This document shows positions 1 through 11,310 of a stretch of 64,000 nt of DNA, piece by piece. The notes beneath the pieces are model-generated. The model was not told where the DNA came from. It searched no databases and saw nothing but the letters and a program-made list of their open reading frames with translations. The position numbers were made by a program, and so were the translations under genes. This stretch comes from Thelonectria olida. Lineage: Eukaryota > Ascomycota > Sordariomycetes > Hypocreales > Nectriaceae. How positions within the stretch are numbered: position 1 is the stretch's first letter; each line of letters starts with the position of its first letter. The stretch lies in the NCBI GenBank assembly GCA_020736575.1, contig JAGPYM010000021.1, positions 1 to 64,000 on the forward strand. Reading direction: 5' to 3'.

Positions 1-2100
1 AATTATAAAATTTTACTTTTTTTTAATCTCTTTTTAAATATATTTAATATAATTTTTTAAATTTAAAAAAAGAAATACTTATTATAAAAATTAGCTAAAA
101 AGCTAGTAATAAAATAGCTTTTAAATTTAAAAGAAAGATATTTTTTTAATATAAATATTTAATAGGAAATAGATTTAATAGCTAATTTAAATTTAATTTA
201 TATTTACTAATAAAAGTAGTAAAATTAAAAGATAATCCTATTATAACTAATTATAATAATAAGCTATATTAGTAAAAAAATAGAAATAATTACTAGTATT
301 AGAGTTAATAGATAGTATTATTAGAGTTAATAGATAGTATTATTAGAGTTAATAGATAGATTAGAGCCTAGGTGGAGGTATTATTAAAGTTAATAAATAG
401 ATTAGTACTTAGGGTGGAAGCATTATTAGGGTTCTGGATAGATAGGGCCGGCGCCTAGAGTTAATATTAAATTTTTTTAGCTTTAAAGTTTAATAAGTTT
501 ATAAGTAAGTTTAATAGATTAAAGTTATTTAGTTAGATATATACTTTATAATATATTTATTATATTTTATAATTATATAATAATAGTAATTTTAATAGTA
601 ATTTTAATAAGAAATATTTAATTTATATATAATTATTAATTATTAAATTTTAAATATTATTTTATTATTATTAAATAGTAGTTTTTTAAATAAGGGTTTT
701 TAAACTAGTTAAAATTTTTAAAATAAGTTAAATATTATTTTAATTATTATAAAAGTAGTTTATTAATAGAAAGGTACTATTTATAATATAAAGTAGTTTT
801 TATTTTAAGTTTAATTTTTATAATATATAGTTTTTAATTATTTTTATTAATTATAAAATTATTACTATTAATATTATAAGAACTTTATATAAGTATTAAA
901 AGGTTTTATAAAGCTATTAATATACTAGTAATATTTAATATTCCTTTTAATATTAAAATAAATACTTTTTATATTTATTTTACTATTAGTACTATTAGAA
1001 TTAGGGCCCTTTATAGCTACTTTCCTTTTTAATTTAAATTAACTATTATAATAAAATTTATTAATTATAATAAACTGGTTTTAAAGTATTTATAAGTAGG
1101 TATTAATTATAATATTAATAAATTAAAAAGAAAGAAAAGCTCTTTTCTTTTAATATACTTTATAGCTTTACTAATACTTTTATATTATATAACCTAGCCC
1201 TTATACTACCCTTATAATATATATTTGCTTTAAATATATATTATATATATATTATATATATATATAATTAAAATACGGGCGCAGCCCGAATTTATAATAA
1301 ATTAATAGATTTTTTAATATTATAAAAGTTAAAAGCTAATTTTAAAAATTAATACATATTATATTAATTATAAAACTATATATTATAATTAATTATTTAT
1401 AAAAGTATTTAATTTTATATATATTTAAAATTAAAAGTTTTTTTCTTATAAATAATATAAAATAAAACTAATTATAAAAAGTAAAAAATATTATAAAAAA
1501 GCTTATTATAATATATATAAAATTAAAATTTATATATATTAACTTTTATTATACATTAGTATTAAGCTTATTTTAATAAATAATAATAATAATATTAATA
1601 TATATTAAATAATATAAAAATATTTAAAAATTATAATTTTTTTAAATATTTATTTAAACTTTTTATTAATTTAATATATTTAAAAAAATTTATATTTTTT
1701 AATATATAATATATAATTATATAATTTTTATTATTTAATTAAATTATATTATATTTAATTAATAAAAAGTAAAAATTTTTAATTATTATATATATTATTA
1801 TTAATTAAATTATTTAAAAAAAAATTAAATAAAAAAAAAAATTTTATATTAAAAGTTTAAAATAAAGTTTTTTAAATAAGGTTTATTTAATAAAAACTTT
1901 TATTTTAAAACTAATTATAAGTTTTATTAAAAAGTTTATTATAATAAATATAAAACTAGTATTAAGTTTATATTAATTTTTATTATAATAATTTTTATAA
2001 TATATATATATTTTTTTTCTTAGTTTTATAATAGCTTTAGCTCCCTAATATACTTTATTATATGCTTTTAAAAAGGTAAAAATAAGCACTATTTTTCAGT
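1..2100. repeat. A+T-rich, RIP-degraded repeat block
   Basis: The block is almost entirely A and T, dominated by TA and AT steps, with no usable open reading frame and only small G/C islands (around 446-458 and 1275-1290). This is the usual look of repeat DNA in filamentous ascomycetes after RIP, which turns CpA into TpA. Composition changes sharply at about 2090-2120, just downstream of the complex I gene. No transposase or reverse transcriptase can still be read, so the original element is unknown. A centromere-like or other A+T-rich isochore is an alternative reading. Confidence 0.8.
297..440. repeat. 22-bp imperfect tandem repeat inside the A+T-rich block
   Basis: Nearly three copies of a 22-bp unit beginning AGAGTTAATAGATAG run from about 301 to 358. 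More diverged copies follow near 387 and 428. The last copy is richer in G and C, as if less mutated than the rest. The array may be a remnant of a terminal or satellite repeat of the degraded element. Confidence 0.6.
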
Positions 2101-2301
2101 TAAAAAGCTCCCGCTTCGTCCAGGTCTATATTAACGCAGACTTGAATGCGATAGCATCCCAGCCTATCTTTTTTTTTTAATCAATGTCTATTTTCTTCCT
2201 ATAAGAAAAGCAGTCGCGCTATCGAGGCAATGAAATTCTCCTCTCCTCTGGTATAATACACACCCTTTTCGCTTTCGCTCCCCAAGAATGTCCTTTATTC
2301 C

Positions 2302-3103
2302 TTACGAGCTCTTGGCCGCCTCAAGCTCCCGCTCAGCCTGTTGGTAATACTTGGCCGTGTCCACGCCGTGCTGGTTATGGTTCACGAAGTTAAACCAGGG
2401 GATCGTGCTGAGGAAAAGGGCAGAGTATCGGCTCTGTCGAGCGGCAACGCCCTGAAGATGGGGGCTCAATCGGCTGACACCATACAGAGGCTCGCCGCTC
2501 TTAACCTTGTCAACCATCTCCCGCATGTCCATCTCCACCTCTCGCGCGTTCTCGGTGGCGCCATAAAATCGGACTGTAGCATCAGAGTCAGATACGCCGT
2601 GCAGCATCCACATTTAATTATTGAGACGTACGGGCCGATCGCTGGTAGAAGTAGAGGAAACCGCCGATAATCCCGACACCGCCAGCCAATCGCAGTGCTT
2701 TAGGGAAACCGCCCTTGCCGACGTGCGAGGGAGCGAACTTCTCAAGAGTGAGCAGCGCGCCAGGAGCGAAAGCGGCTGCGACTAGACCGTAGACATAATC
2801 AGAGGTTCGGGCGTAGCCAACGACTCGCTTGAAGTGACTGGCATTGCGTTAGTTGGATGTCAGATGTCAACGGCATGATGGCAGTATTCGAGTAGGTTGG
2901 GGAAAGTTGGATTGGATCGACTGGAGTAACGTAAAGGGCAAGCGGAGCGAACATACGGGTCATTGTCAATGAGCTATATCCTTGAGGTTAGCGACAGCCA
3001 TTGCTGGTCCAATTGAGAGAAAACGTACCGGATAGTCGGTTTGAACGACCTTGCTGGTCCCGACAAAAGTCGAGGTAGGCTGTTTAGTCGCGCTCTCGGC
3101 CAT
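2302..3103 (-). CDS. NADH:ubiquinone oxidoreductase 21 kDa fungal subunit (complex I, NUXM-like)
   Basis: Four exons (3103-3029, 2973-2957, 2837-2632, 2573-2302) give 189 residues. The joined protein reads VVQTDYPLIDNDPHFKRVV near the start, then a hydrophobic segment, then ENAREVEMDMREM and PWFNFVNHNQHGVDTAKYY near the end, which fits the fungal accessory subunit of mitochondrial complex I known as 21 or 21.3 kDa/NUXM. It would be a small inner-membrane subunit of the respiratory chain. The second exon is only 17 nt. The start is the first ATG and heads a conserved N-terminus. The gene is transcribed away from csm3, sharing a 291-bp promoter, and its 3' end lies about 200 bp from the A+T-rich block. 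The family call is from recognised sequence; the exact subunit number differs between species. Confidence 0.85.
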
Positions 3104-3394
3104 GGTGAGGTGCTTCGTCCAGGACAAATTGTCAATTGGATCACGAACTTCAAAGTCGTCGATTCCGCATATCCAAAGGCTGGAGTCAACCGGTTAGTGC
3201 CTCAGAAACGATCACGTGTGTGGTCAGCTTATCGAGCTAAGTCATGATTGGTCACGTGGAGGCGGGGCACCACACGGCATCAATGAAGCTCCACGACGCG
3301 TGCCCAGACGACGAGACGCGTTTTCGGAACACCATCTTCAAGAGCTAGCTCCGTTCAAACGACTTGATTCTTCGAACGAATTACCACGCCTGCA
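3104..3394. promoter_or_regulatory. Divergent promoter between the complex I gene and csm3
   Basis: These 291 bp separate two divergent start codons, so both 5' leaders and promoters must lie here. Two ATCACGTG/GGTCACGTG sequences, near 3210 and 3249, are E-box-like (CACGTG) and could bind bHLH factors. That role is inferred from the motif alone. Confidence 0.5.
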
Positions 3395-4408
3395 ATGCCT
3401 TCCGCCCTTGCATCCGATCCGAAACTGACTGAGCGTCATGATGATTTAGATAATTACGACGTCGACGACTTCTTTGATGATCCTTTTGCATCCCCACCGC
3501 CTGATGCGTCATCCAAGAAGCGCAAGGAACCCGAGTCTGGTCTTGGAATCGATGAGGAAGTCTCTGTGCAAAAGCGAGCTCGAGTCCCCAATGTCAAACT
3601 TGACGAGGAGAGGTAGGTGTATCGGCGCCATAGCTTCTGGGCTCTGCTTACGCTGCGCGACTCAGATTGCTTGGTCCAAAGGGCTTACCAAAGTTGAGAG
3701 CAAGAGCCCATAACCTCAAGATCAAGGGCAAGGGCCATGAAGTATACAGAGACCTCATCCAATTCTAGCAGTCATGTGCTAACAAACCTCAAATAGTTCT
3801 CCGATGCCGCCCGATTGCTATCATTTTACCAACTATGGCTAGACGACCTCTTTCCGAAAGCGAAATTCCTCGATGCCCTTACAATGGTGGAAAAGGCGGG
3901 TCATAAGAAACAAGTCATGACCGCCCGGAACGACATGATACAAGAGGGAAAACCGAAGGACCCGGCAAACAACGAGCAGGTCGAGGAAGACGATACCTTT
4001 GGAGAGGACACTGGTTCAACAAGAACGCAAGAAACCGTATCTCAAGCCTCTGAAGTCCAGCGACCAAGTACACCAGAGCCCCGTGATATCCCCAGCGATG
4101 AGGATCTCTATGATGCAACACCAAGGCCGTCTCAGCCCATCATCCCGATCCGCAACGAAGACGAACCTGATGCAGATGATTTGGAAGCTTTGATGGCTGA
4201 GGCCGATGGACAAGACCAGTCAAGGGATCCGAGACCCATAGAGCATGAAACAAATGCAGACGACTTGGATGCTCTGCTCGCTGAAGCCCAAAACAACAAG
4301 CAAGCACCTACACCCGATGCATCAAAACCAACAAACAACGGAGGAGCGATGACCGATGAGTTTGCCGACGAGGAAGCTGCCATGCAGGAGATGGAGGGAT
4401 TGTGGTAG
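3395..4408 (+). CDS. csm3: Chromosome segregation in meiosis protein 3 (Csm3/Swi3, fork protection complex)
   Basis: Three exons (3395-3612, 3666-3741, 3797-4408) encode 301 residues. An acidic N-terminus is followed by the hallmark Swi3 domain, beginning [21 protein letters not shown] and continuing [20 protein letters not shown] and [15 protein letters not shown] at roughly residues 74-125. The rest is an acidic, low-complexity tail. The family (yeast Csm3, S. pombe Swi3, human TIPIN) pairs with Tof1/Swi1 to stabilise stalled replication forks and support checkpoint signalling in the nucleus. Both introns fall inside the conserved domain and restore it exactly when removed. It converges on hac1, whose 3' end lies about 300 bp away. 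Confidence 0.93.
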
Positions 4409-4705
4409 TCACTTCCATCGCACGTTATATGCAGATTTATGGTGTTTGGGCGCTTGGACTCAGCCAGTGACTTATTCAATATTTAGTATTGTTGTAACGA
4501 GAAGCAAGATATAGAAATTACGAACTAATGCACCGTCACATTCAAGGGGTCTCAGGGAGATATATGAGTAATACCATGTAACGACGATGGTATGTGAATT
4601 TATAAATACAGACACGCCTCCCTCTGAATTTCCGGTCCCTCCCAGGGACGTTTGTAATTTGAAACCGTGAACGCCGATGTGTCCGATTACCCTTAACATT
4701 TCGTT

Positions 4706-6293
4706 TCATGACAGCCGGCAGCGCTTTTGTTCGCTCCTGCTCGCATCCGTCATACTCCGTTTGGCCCCCATCCCATTTGATACGTAACCTTGTTTTGATT
4801 GTCTTCTCTCTATTCTCCAGTCCTCAACCTTCAAGGCGTAGAAAAGAGCCACGAGGACGTCCTTCGACGGCAAATCGATGCTGCTCAGACACTGTGATAG
4901 CTCGCGATCATCATCGCGCGTGCCATTAGATTCACACCACCAGGTCCCGGCCCGATCCTCGCATTTCTCGGAGACCAACCGCAATGCCATCAGCGTCGCA
5001 TCCGACAGAGGACGCGCCAAGCTGGGGCTGCTGGATAGGATTTTCCGAAGAAATTTGAGTCTCAAAGTTGGGGCCCGAGAAAGTGAATTCATGGTCCGCA
5101 GCGGCGTTGTCGCTCGCTGCCACAAAGTCAGCATTATCGATGAAGTCGAAGAGGTCGAAGTCTGATTGGTGGAGGCTAGAGTGACCAGCCAAATTATCGT
5201 CGTCAAGAGCTGAGGAGTCGGGAGAAGAGAGAAGCCCGCTTTCGAGGATAAAGCGATCTGCGTCATAGGCCTCTGACAGGCTGAGAGAATTGTCGAGGCT
5301 GAAAGCAACATCATCCGAAGTTGCAGCAGCCAAGCCAAGGCTGGCGGCATCGAGGTTTGCGAGGCTGGGAGCGACTGTGCCATCTCCACCGACGCTGGAC
5401 ACTGCAGGTCGTACAACGTCTCGGCAGGACATTGTGTCAGGTCGGGGGAGGTGGTCAAAGTCTGCTCAGTAGCCTCAGCATCTATCAAGGGCTGCTCAAG
5501 GGTTTCGTCGTCGACCTCGGCAACGGGGCTAAGCTCGGGAGAAAGCGATGCAGGGTTGACTGTGGCACTGGGGGCAAGGAGGTCATCAATAAGAGAGCTG
5601 GACGAGTCAGGGTTGTGTCCGTCCTTGGAGCTGAATAGTTCTTGAGAAAGGGTGACAGGGTTGTCACGGAGAGAGTCCAAAGGTGATGAAGAGCGAGTGA
5701 CAACGCCAGCGCTGCGTCGGAAGCGTTCAAGCTCCGCGACGAGCAATAGGTTGGTTTTTTGGGTCTTGGCGAGAAGAGCCTTGAGATCCTTGTTGTCTTG
5801 CTCGAGGGCTTCAACTTCAAGCCTCTTGCGTTCGCGAGAAGACTGAGCGGCGCGGCGGTTGCGGAGGACCCGCTCTACACGACGCTGCTCCTTCTCATCA
5901 TCGGTCTTGGCTCGTTTTCTTTGGTCGAGTTAGAAAATGTCCTTAGTCCAAACGTCATGCGGCTAGCTCCTACCTAGGGGGGAGGTTGGTCTTGGGTTCA
6001 GGAAGGACTTGACCCCACGACTTGCGCTTCTTGGAAGGCTTCTTCTCCGCTGATGGAGCGGGAGATTCGGGTGGAGTGTCGAGAGCGGTAGATGGGTTGG
6101 TGGGTGTGTTTGTGAATGAAGTCTCTTCAATGAAGGACTTTGGAGTCATCACCTCCATTGGGTTCATGGTCGCAGTGGCGGTGGGGGTAGTTACTGCGAA
6201 CAGAGACGTGTAACTGTCACCGGGGGCGGAGAGAAAGGACTCGGCCGGCGAGTTCTCAAACTTGATGATTGGTGAGGTTTGCTTGTGCGCCAT
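4706..6293 (-). CDS. hac1: HAC1/HacA unfolded-protein-response bZIP transcription factor
   Basis: This is the master regulator of the unfolded protein response, activated when IRE1 removes a short non-spliceosomal intron. The conserved block KKRKSWGQVLPEPKTNLPPR is followed by the bZIP basic region (VLRNRRAAQSSRERKR) and a leucine zipper. A normal intron (5973-5919) joins exon 1 (6293-5974) to exon 2 (from 5918). The IRE1 intron is 5424-5405. After its removal the product is 428 residues, ending at 4932 and closing with a C-terminus (GASSVGCDADGIAVG) that matches activated HacA/HACI proteins. The unspliced frame instead runs to 4706 and gives 510 residues. The start at 6293 is the first in-frame ATG and begins the conserved N-terminus (MAHKQTSPIIKFENSPAES). 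A long gene-free upstream region is consistent with leader-based control, as known for fungal hac1 genes. Confidence 0.95.
5405..5424 (-). other. Non-conventional 20-nt IRE1 intron of hac1
   Basis: Reading the minus strand, cleavage after CCTG at 5425 and again after CCTG at 5405 removes exactly 20 nt. It also switches translation from the unspliced frame to the conserved activation-domain frame. Both sites sit in 7-nt loops fitting the IRE1 consensus CNG/CNGN: CTG/CCGA at 5427-5421 and CTG/CAGT at 5407-5401. The first loop is closed by an 8-bp stem (5435-5428 with 5420-5413, one U-G pair), the second by a 3-bp GAC/GTC stem. The GT-AG rule is not met, as expected. Confidence 0.93.
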
Positions 6294-9200
6294 CTTGACA
6301 GTTACTGTGTGTGGTGATATGGAGAAGTTGTCGTCTTGGTCGACTATCTGCACCAGTTGTGTCTTGTGGCAGATATAACATCAATCGGATTATCACGGGC
6401 TGGTACAGGCAGCGACGTATCCACCATCAAAACGTCAGGTGTTGAGTCAGCCTGACCAGGATTGATGAGTCAGTAAGAAGGCAACGATGAAAGAAAAGGA
6501 CAGGTGTTCTTGGTTGTTGAGCGTCTTGATGCTCAGGTCTAAGGAGGTGCGGCGTGAGGTCCTCTTTATCTTGAGAGGCCACGTTAACCATTGGCATGTG
6601 TTTCTGCCTCAGGCCGAAAATCAGGGGAACAAAAAGGGAGGCGGCCCCTTGTTGGCCCCCCTGAGCAGGGACGGTACTTGCCATTCCGGGGCATTTCTTG
6701 GTGACACTCGAGCCATGGCTTCGGTGGGTGCGGGTGGGAAACCAAGATTTGTGGGTACGGTGGGTACGAATGTGCTCAGAGAGGGGGGCAAATCGACCCA
6801 CGGGAGAGAGCATCAGGGCGCTACGCAGTATGGTTCTCGGATTCAGAGGGCGGCCACTCACCACTGCAGGGGGCGGAGGCTTAGCTGCCGATGGCGTGCT
6901 GGGTTGGGAGGCAGCTATTGTATCTGAATTGGTGACGAGATAATAGAGCCAACATACCTGCACAGCCCTAATCTTTGAACCAAAACCTACCTACGTTAGG
7001 TAGGTACCTACAGAGTTAATTAAAATTGAGGGCCTGTCCGACTGTGCTTATCTATGTTCCTGCTCACTTGTCTCCAAGGGTCCGTTGGATGAAGTCGAGA
7101 AATGCCGGCTTGAGTCGACCGGAGTAATTCTAATGCAATGGCTGCCGAAATAAAGCACATTCGACATAGGAGCCAAAATGCACTCTCCCAAACTCCTTCA
7201 AAGAGTCGAGCCTTGCCGGCTCCCCAAACCAGCAGGGCGCAGCCACGCCATCCTTTAGGCTGCAGAATAAGAACTGGCAAAGGAATCGACGGGGCGCAAG
7301 TTGATCCAGAAGCCCGTTGGAATCCGGCTCCACGGACCTTCTGGCTCCTTTGATCGATCTGGGGGCCGGGGACCTTGCTAGTTACTTCGTGCCTCTGTAA
7401 CGTACACTCAAAGACCTGTACCTAAATGAAAGAGGGTGGGATAATGGTGAGACCTTGTTTCTCGATTGGTGGATGTTTGGCAAGTATTTATTAATTTGCC
7501 CGAGGCGAGATAGGCTATGGCACCTTGAGAAGTGAAAAGCGCGAAGCAGGGCACGTTGTTCGACCTTGTTGGAGGACACTGAAACTGTCACTACAAGTCG
7601 GCCGGCTGGCACGGGGATCGTAACTCGGCGTGAGACTGACAGGATCGCCATCGCTATCTGTAAACACTGGCTGGCACAGGCAAAAAAAAAAAAAAAAAAA
7701 AAGAGTCAATGTCAGGCGTATTGACGGTCCTGGCGGGGATGGCTGATCTGCAACTTCCATGTCGTGTGTGCCTCAATATTACGGATACACGTCTTACATA
7801 CATACTTCGTACTCTGCAGCGTGGAGTGTGATGGATCATCTGGCTTACCGTGGTATGCACGGAACCCGGCGTCTACCAGCGAAGGTACATACATCGCATA
7901 GACAAGTAACTAAGCTACAAGACAATTCGGTTGTCTTGAGAGTAAGGGTAGTGTCGATCTCCTTCATCGCATGTCTGGCCATCTGGTGATTAATCTGGAC
8001 GTCGCTCTGTGGTTCGTGGATACCTGCACGATGACGAGAGAGAACTCGGCGAGAGTGGAGGTGGGAACAAACAACAGTGATCGTGCGAAGCTGGAGTGAT
8101 GGAAGGTCAGAGAAGGAACGAATCAGTGGAGAGAGCTCGGCAGCCCCAGAAGCCCGGCTCCATGGCACAGTGCCTGCTTGAATTGAGGACCCGGAAGGGC
8201 AGGTACCGACAGGATGACATTGTTAGCGCAACACACAACAGCCCTCAGCTGCACCTGCCGACGGAATCAGTCCAGTGCAGCAGCAACCCGAGTGAACAGA
8301 CCGACCTCGCCAGCTGGCCAGCCAAACACCCCACCCACGCCACCAGAATGTCCAAGTCCAGGCAGGAAACTAACTGGGTCGACGGAATCCACTATATGCA
8401 GGGAGTCATCATCAGTTCATCACCGCAACTCTTATGAAAGACACGGGACTCAGGAGCGAGAGTGGATGGCAGGTGGGTGCAAGTGCCTTGTGCTTGCTTT
8501 TGGCTTTGACCAGCTGGAATGCCTCTCTCCAAGGCCAGAGACGGTCAAAGGATGTTAAAGAGTGGAATTTGGGAAGGCACCACCAGAAGGAGGGGACAGT
8601 CGCCATTCGTACGGGCGGTCAATACTTGCATCGGGCACGGGTGCTCGTCTCGCCGGTACGCGTCAGACCCTAACTTGATACACATGCAGCAACGCAACAC
8701 TCATCGTCACCCAAAACTCGCCCTGTCATTACGAAGTGCGTGGGCTCGTATGTAAATTGATGGGTAAATTGTTAGCGAGACGGCCGTGATGACAGTGCGA
8801 AAGTGTTGCCCCTTGGCTCCGCAATTCCTCGTGTCTCAGCCTCTGTCCGACACATCAGCGGCGACCTGACACGACTCTGCTTCGTGTTTCTGGGCGTGCC
8901 CCCTTTTTTTGGAACATGCCTTTGTCCCTTCCCATTTCTTGCCCATCTTACCTAAATTAATTATTTTTGGAGTGTTGGTGGGGTCGCATTAAAAAGGAGG
9001 CGGAGGCGGAGGCGGAGGAGAAGGACTCAAACAACGTGCTCGCTCTGGGAGGAGGCATCCTGATTGCCTGAGGCCCTGAGCAGGGCGGGGGCAAGCGTTT
9101 GGCATTGGACGGCCCGTCAGCACGAAGCTATTGGACTTTGGTTCGAAAGCGCAGAGACTCTAGCTTTTTATGCTCCTTTTTGGGCCGCAGTTTATGTCAG

Positions 9201-11310
9201 CATTCACTTATGAATTCGGTTTCTTCCAAAGTTCGGTAGGGTCGCATGAAGAAGGTTAGTAGTCTGCGTGGTGGTTTGATCTTTGGCTATTCATCCATCC
9301 TCTTGCTTTCGTGGGGGACATTTAAACAACACCAACAATACCAGTCCGCCATAGCAATTCCCACGCACACGTTTGATTCATCGTGTTGCCCTAGTTATCA
9401 CATTCCAATCAACCTGAAAGTCGACTCTCTCAGCATTAGTCAGTCCTTATCTCTTGCTGAGAAGAAGACCACCGTAACACTCGTCAGCCACTTCGCTAAT
9501 CATTAGCACTTCATCATGTCAGCCAGCCACTCAACCACTCAACCGATCCCAGCGGAGGGCGAGCTACACTCGCAAACGAATAGGATCTCTTCCTCGTCAG
9601 TTGCGTGTCGGATCACATCCCCGCCGTCGGAATGCAACGCTAACGAACCTCTTGTCCCTTCGGGGAACGAGCACTCGGGCCTCATCTTGGCTTCCAGTGT
9701 CGACACCGTTTGCCCAAGGATCCCTTTTTCCCCCTGGTCGGACCATCCACATCCATCAAGTCGGACGGAGGCGGGAAATCTGAACAATCTACCCGAGGAG
9801 GCCGGTTGAGATTGACCAACTGCCAGAGCTCAGGCCACAAGAACGCACAATTCTTCCGTAAATCCACCTCGAAAGAGTTTTTTGCGCCCTGACAATCGGC
9901 CTCATTCAGCATCATCCCTCGTCATGGTCGGGCGAAAAGGCGTCAAGCTGTTAGCCAGTAGATCGTACCGCATAGTCAGTTTCCATGGCTTATGATCAGG
10001 CAGGTCCCTATCCACAAGGCAGCCAACAAAATAGCCAATTCGATCACCTGCTTCCAGACTGACGGTTCGCTCGATAGCTCACCAAATTATCTAAAGCGAC
10101 AGCGGGCCGCCCAATCGATTCGAGAAACAAGGATCTTGAGTGGATTCCGCCCTCCATTCCAACTGCACGCAATCTCCCCTGACTTCCACGGTTTAGACTC
10201 GGTGGTGCTGGGCGTTCGAGTTGCGCCTAGGCACATAGCCATGGCCATCTCACCTGTGCTTCGTGCAAACATGAAGAAATTCAACGGGAAACGGTACTAA
10301 GACAACAATATACCACTGCAATTGTCCATAATCAGGTCTCCGACAACGCCCGTCCGTATCATATGGCCGATGAGCATTTTCGTAAACCTGCCAACTTTCC
10401 AACCTGACTAGGTAGTTAGAGTGCGCAAGCTGTTGACCTTTTTGTTCTATCATGGCCGGCTGCTACTCGGGACAACGAACAAATGAAAAAACCCATTTTA
10501 ATAGATAGTCGAACTAGTTACAGTCTACTAGATAGCGTGTCCAATACCTTACATATCAATTGCATGGTCACAGCGTTGTGAATCTCGATGATTTGGTCAA
10601 GTGTCACTTAATGCTTCTGTTTAGTGTAGGTTAGGCTGTATTCGCTCAATGATGATAGCCCAGCTTCAGACTTTAACTAGTGTATAACCACATGATCAAC
10701 AGAGAACTAGTCAGGTCAGGCAGGAAATCGGATTATTCAACCTGGTCGAAAATGCCACAGCTTGTTGGTTTCAAAACGATGGTTGTGGGATACCTACAAA
10801 AAATGAAGCTTGCAGGAACGACACTACTGAATCACCCAACGAACAGGGCTCATATTGACTCTTTATTCCTTATGTTGTTAACACATACGAATATGAGTGG
10901 TTAGTCTATTCATGAGCTTCGAATACTCCCTCTGCATTGCTCCTGCAGACTTAGCAATATATCACACTCAACATATGTTTCGGCTGTCTCTAAACTCCAT
11001 TCCCCATGCCCTTAAAGATCGCAGCCACATGAGGCTTCAACCTGCGGTGGTGCATTCGACCCACCACCAGTCCTCGGCCTGGTCTGCGCCACACGTGCGT
11101 CACTCTCTAAGTCTCCGCCCCGCATTCATTTGTCCCTCACTGCCTGTTTGCGGCGTGTCCGCCCGACCACCTCGACACCACTCACATGACATCCAAACTC
11201 TCTCGCAAAACCTAGAATCAACGACGACGACCTTCTTTCGAACCCCAAACGCGGCTCCATATACGCTCCCTACACCAAACTAACCCTCGCCCCTCGCATA
11301 GCCGCCCATC
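6294..11310. other. 5-kb gene-free interval upstream of hac1 and did2
   Basis: No reading frame here resembles a known protein or shows a convincing exon structure. The part nearest hac1 should hold its promoter and leader. Low-complexity features are a run of about 20 A at 7682-7702, a GGAGGC-type repeat at 8996-9025 and an inverted TAGGTAGGTACCTA-like motif near 6985-7011. A 97-codon frame at 9516-9809 starts in a good context but is unrecognised. The last 400 bp are C-rich and T-rich, as expected for the did2 promoter and leader. Confidence 0.6.

Noticed and set aside
6427..6963. 178-codon minus-strand frame upstream of hac1
   Set aside because: No resemblance to known proteins; lies in the probable hac1 leader or promoter and is most likely a chance frame or upstream reading frame.
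9516..9809. 97-codon plus-strand frame in the hac1-did2 gap with a good start context (CATCATG)
   Set aside because: No recognised domain, low-complexity Ser/Pro composition and no supporting exon structure; possible small gene or non-coding transcript, but unsupported.
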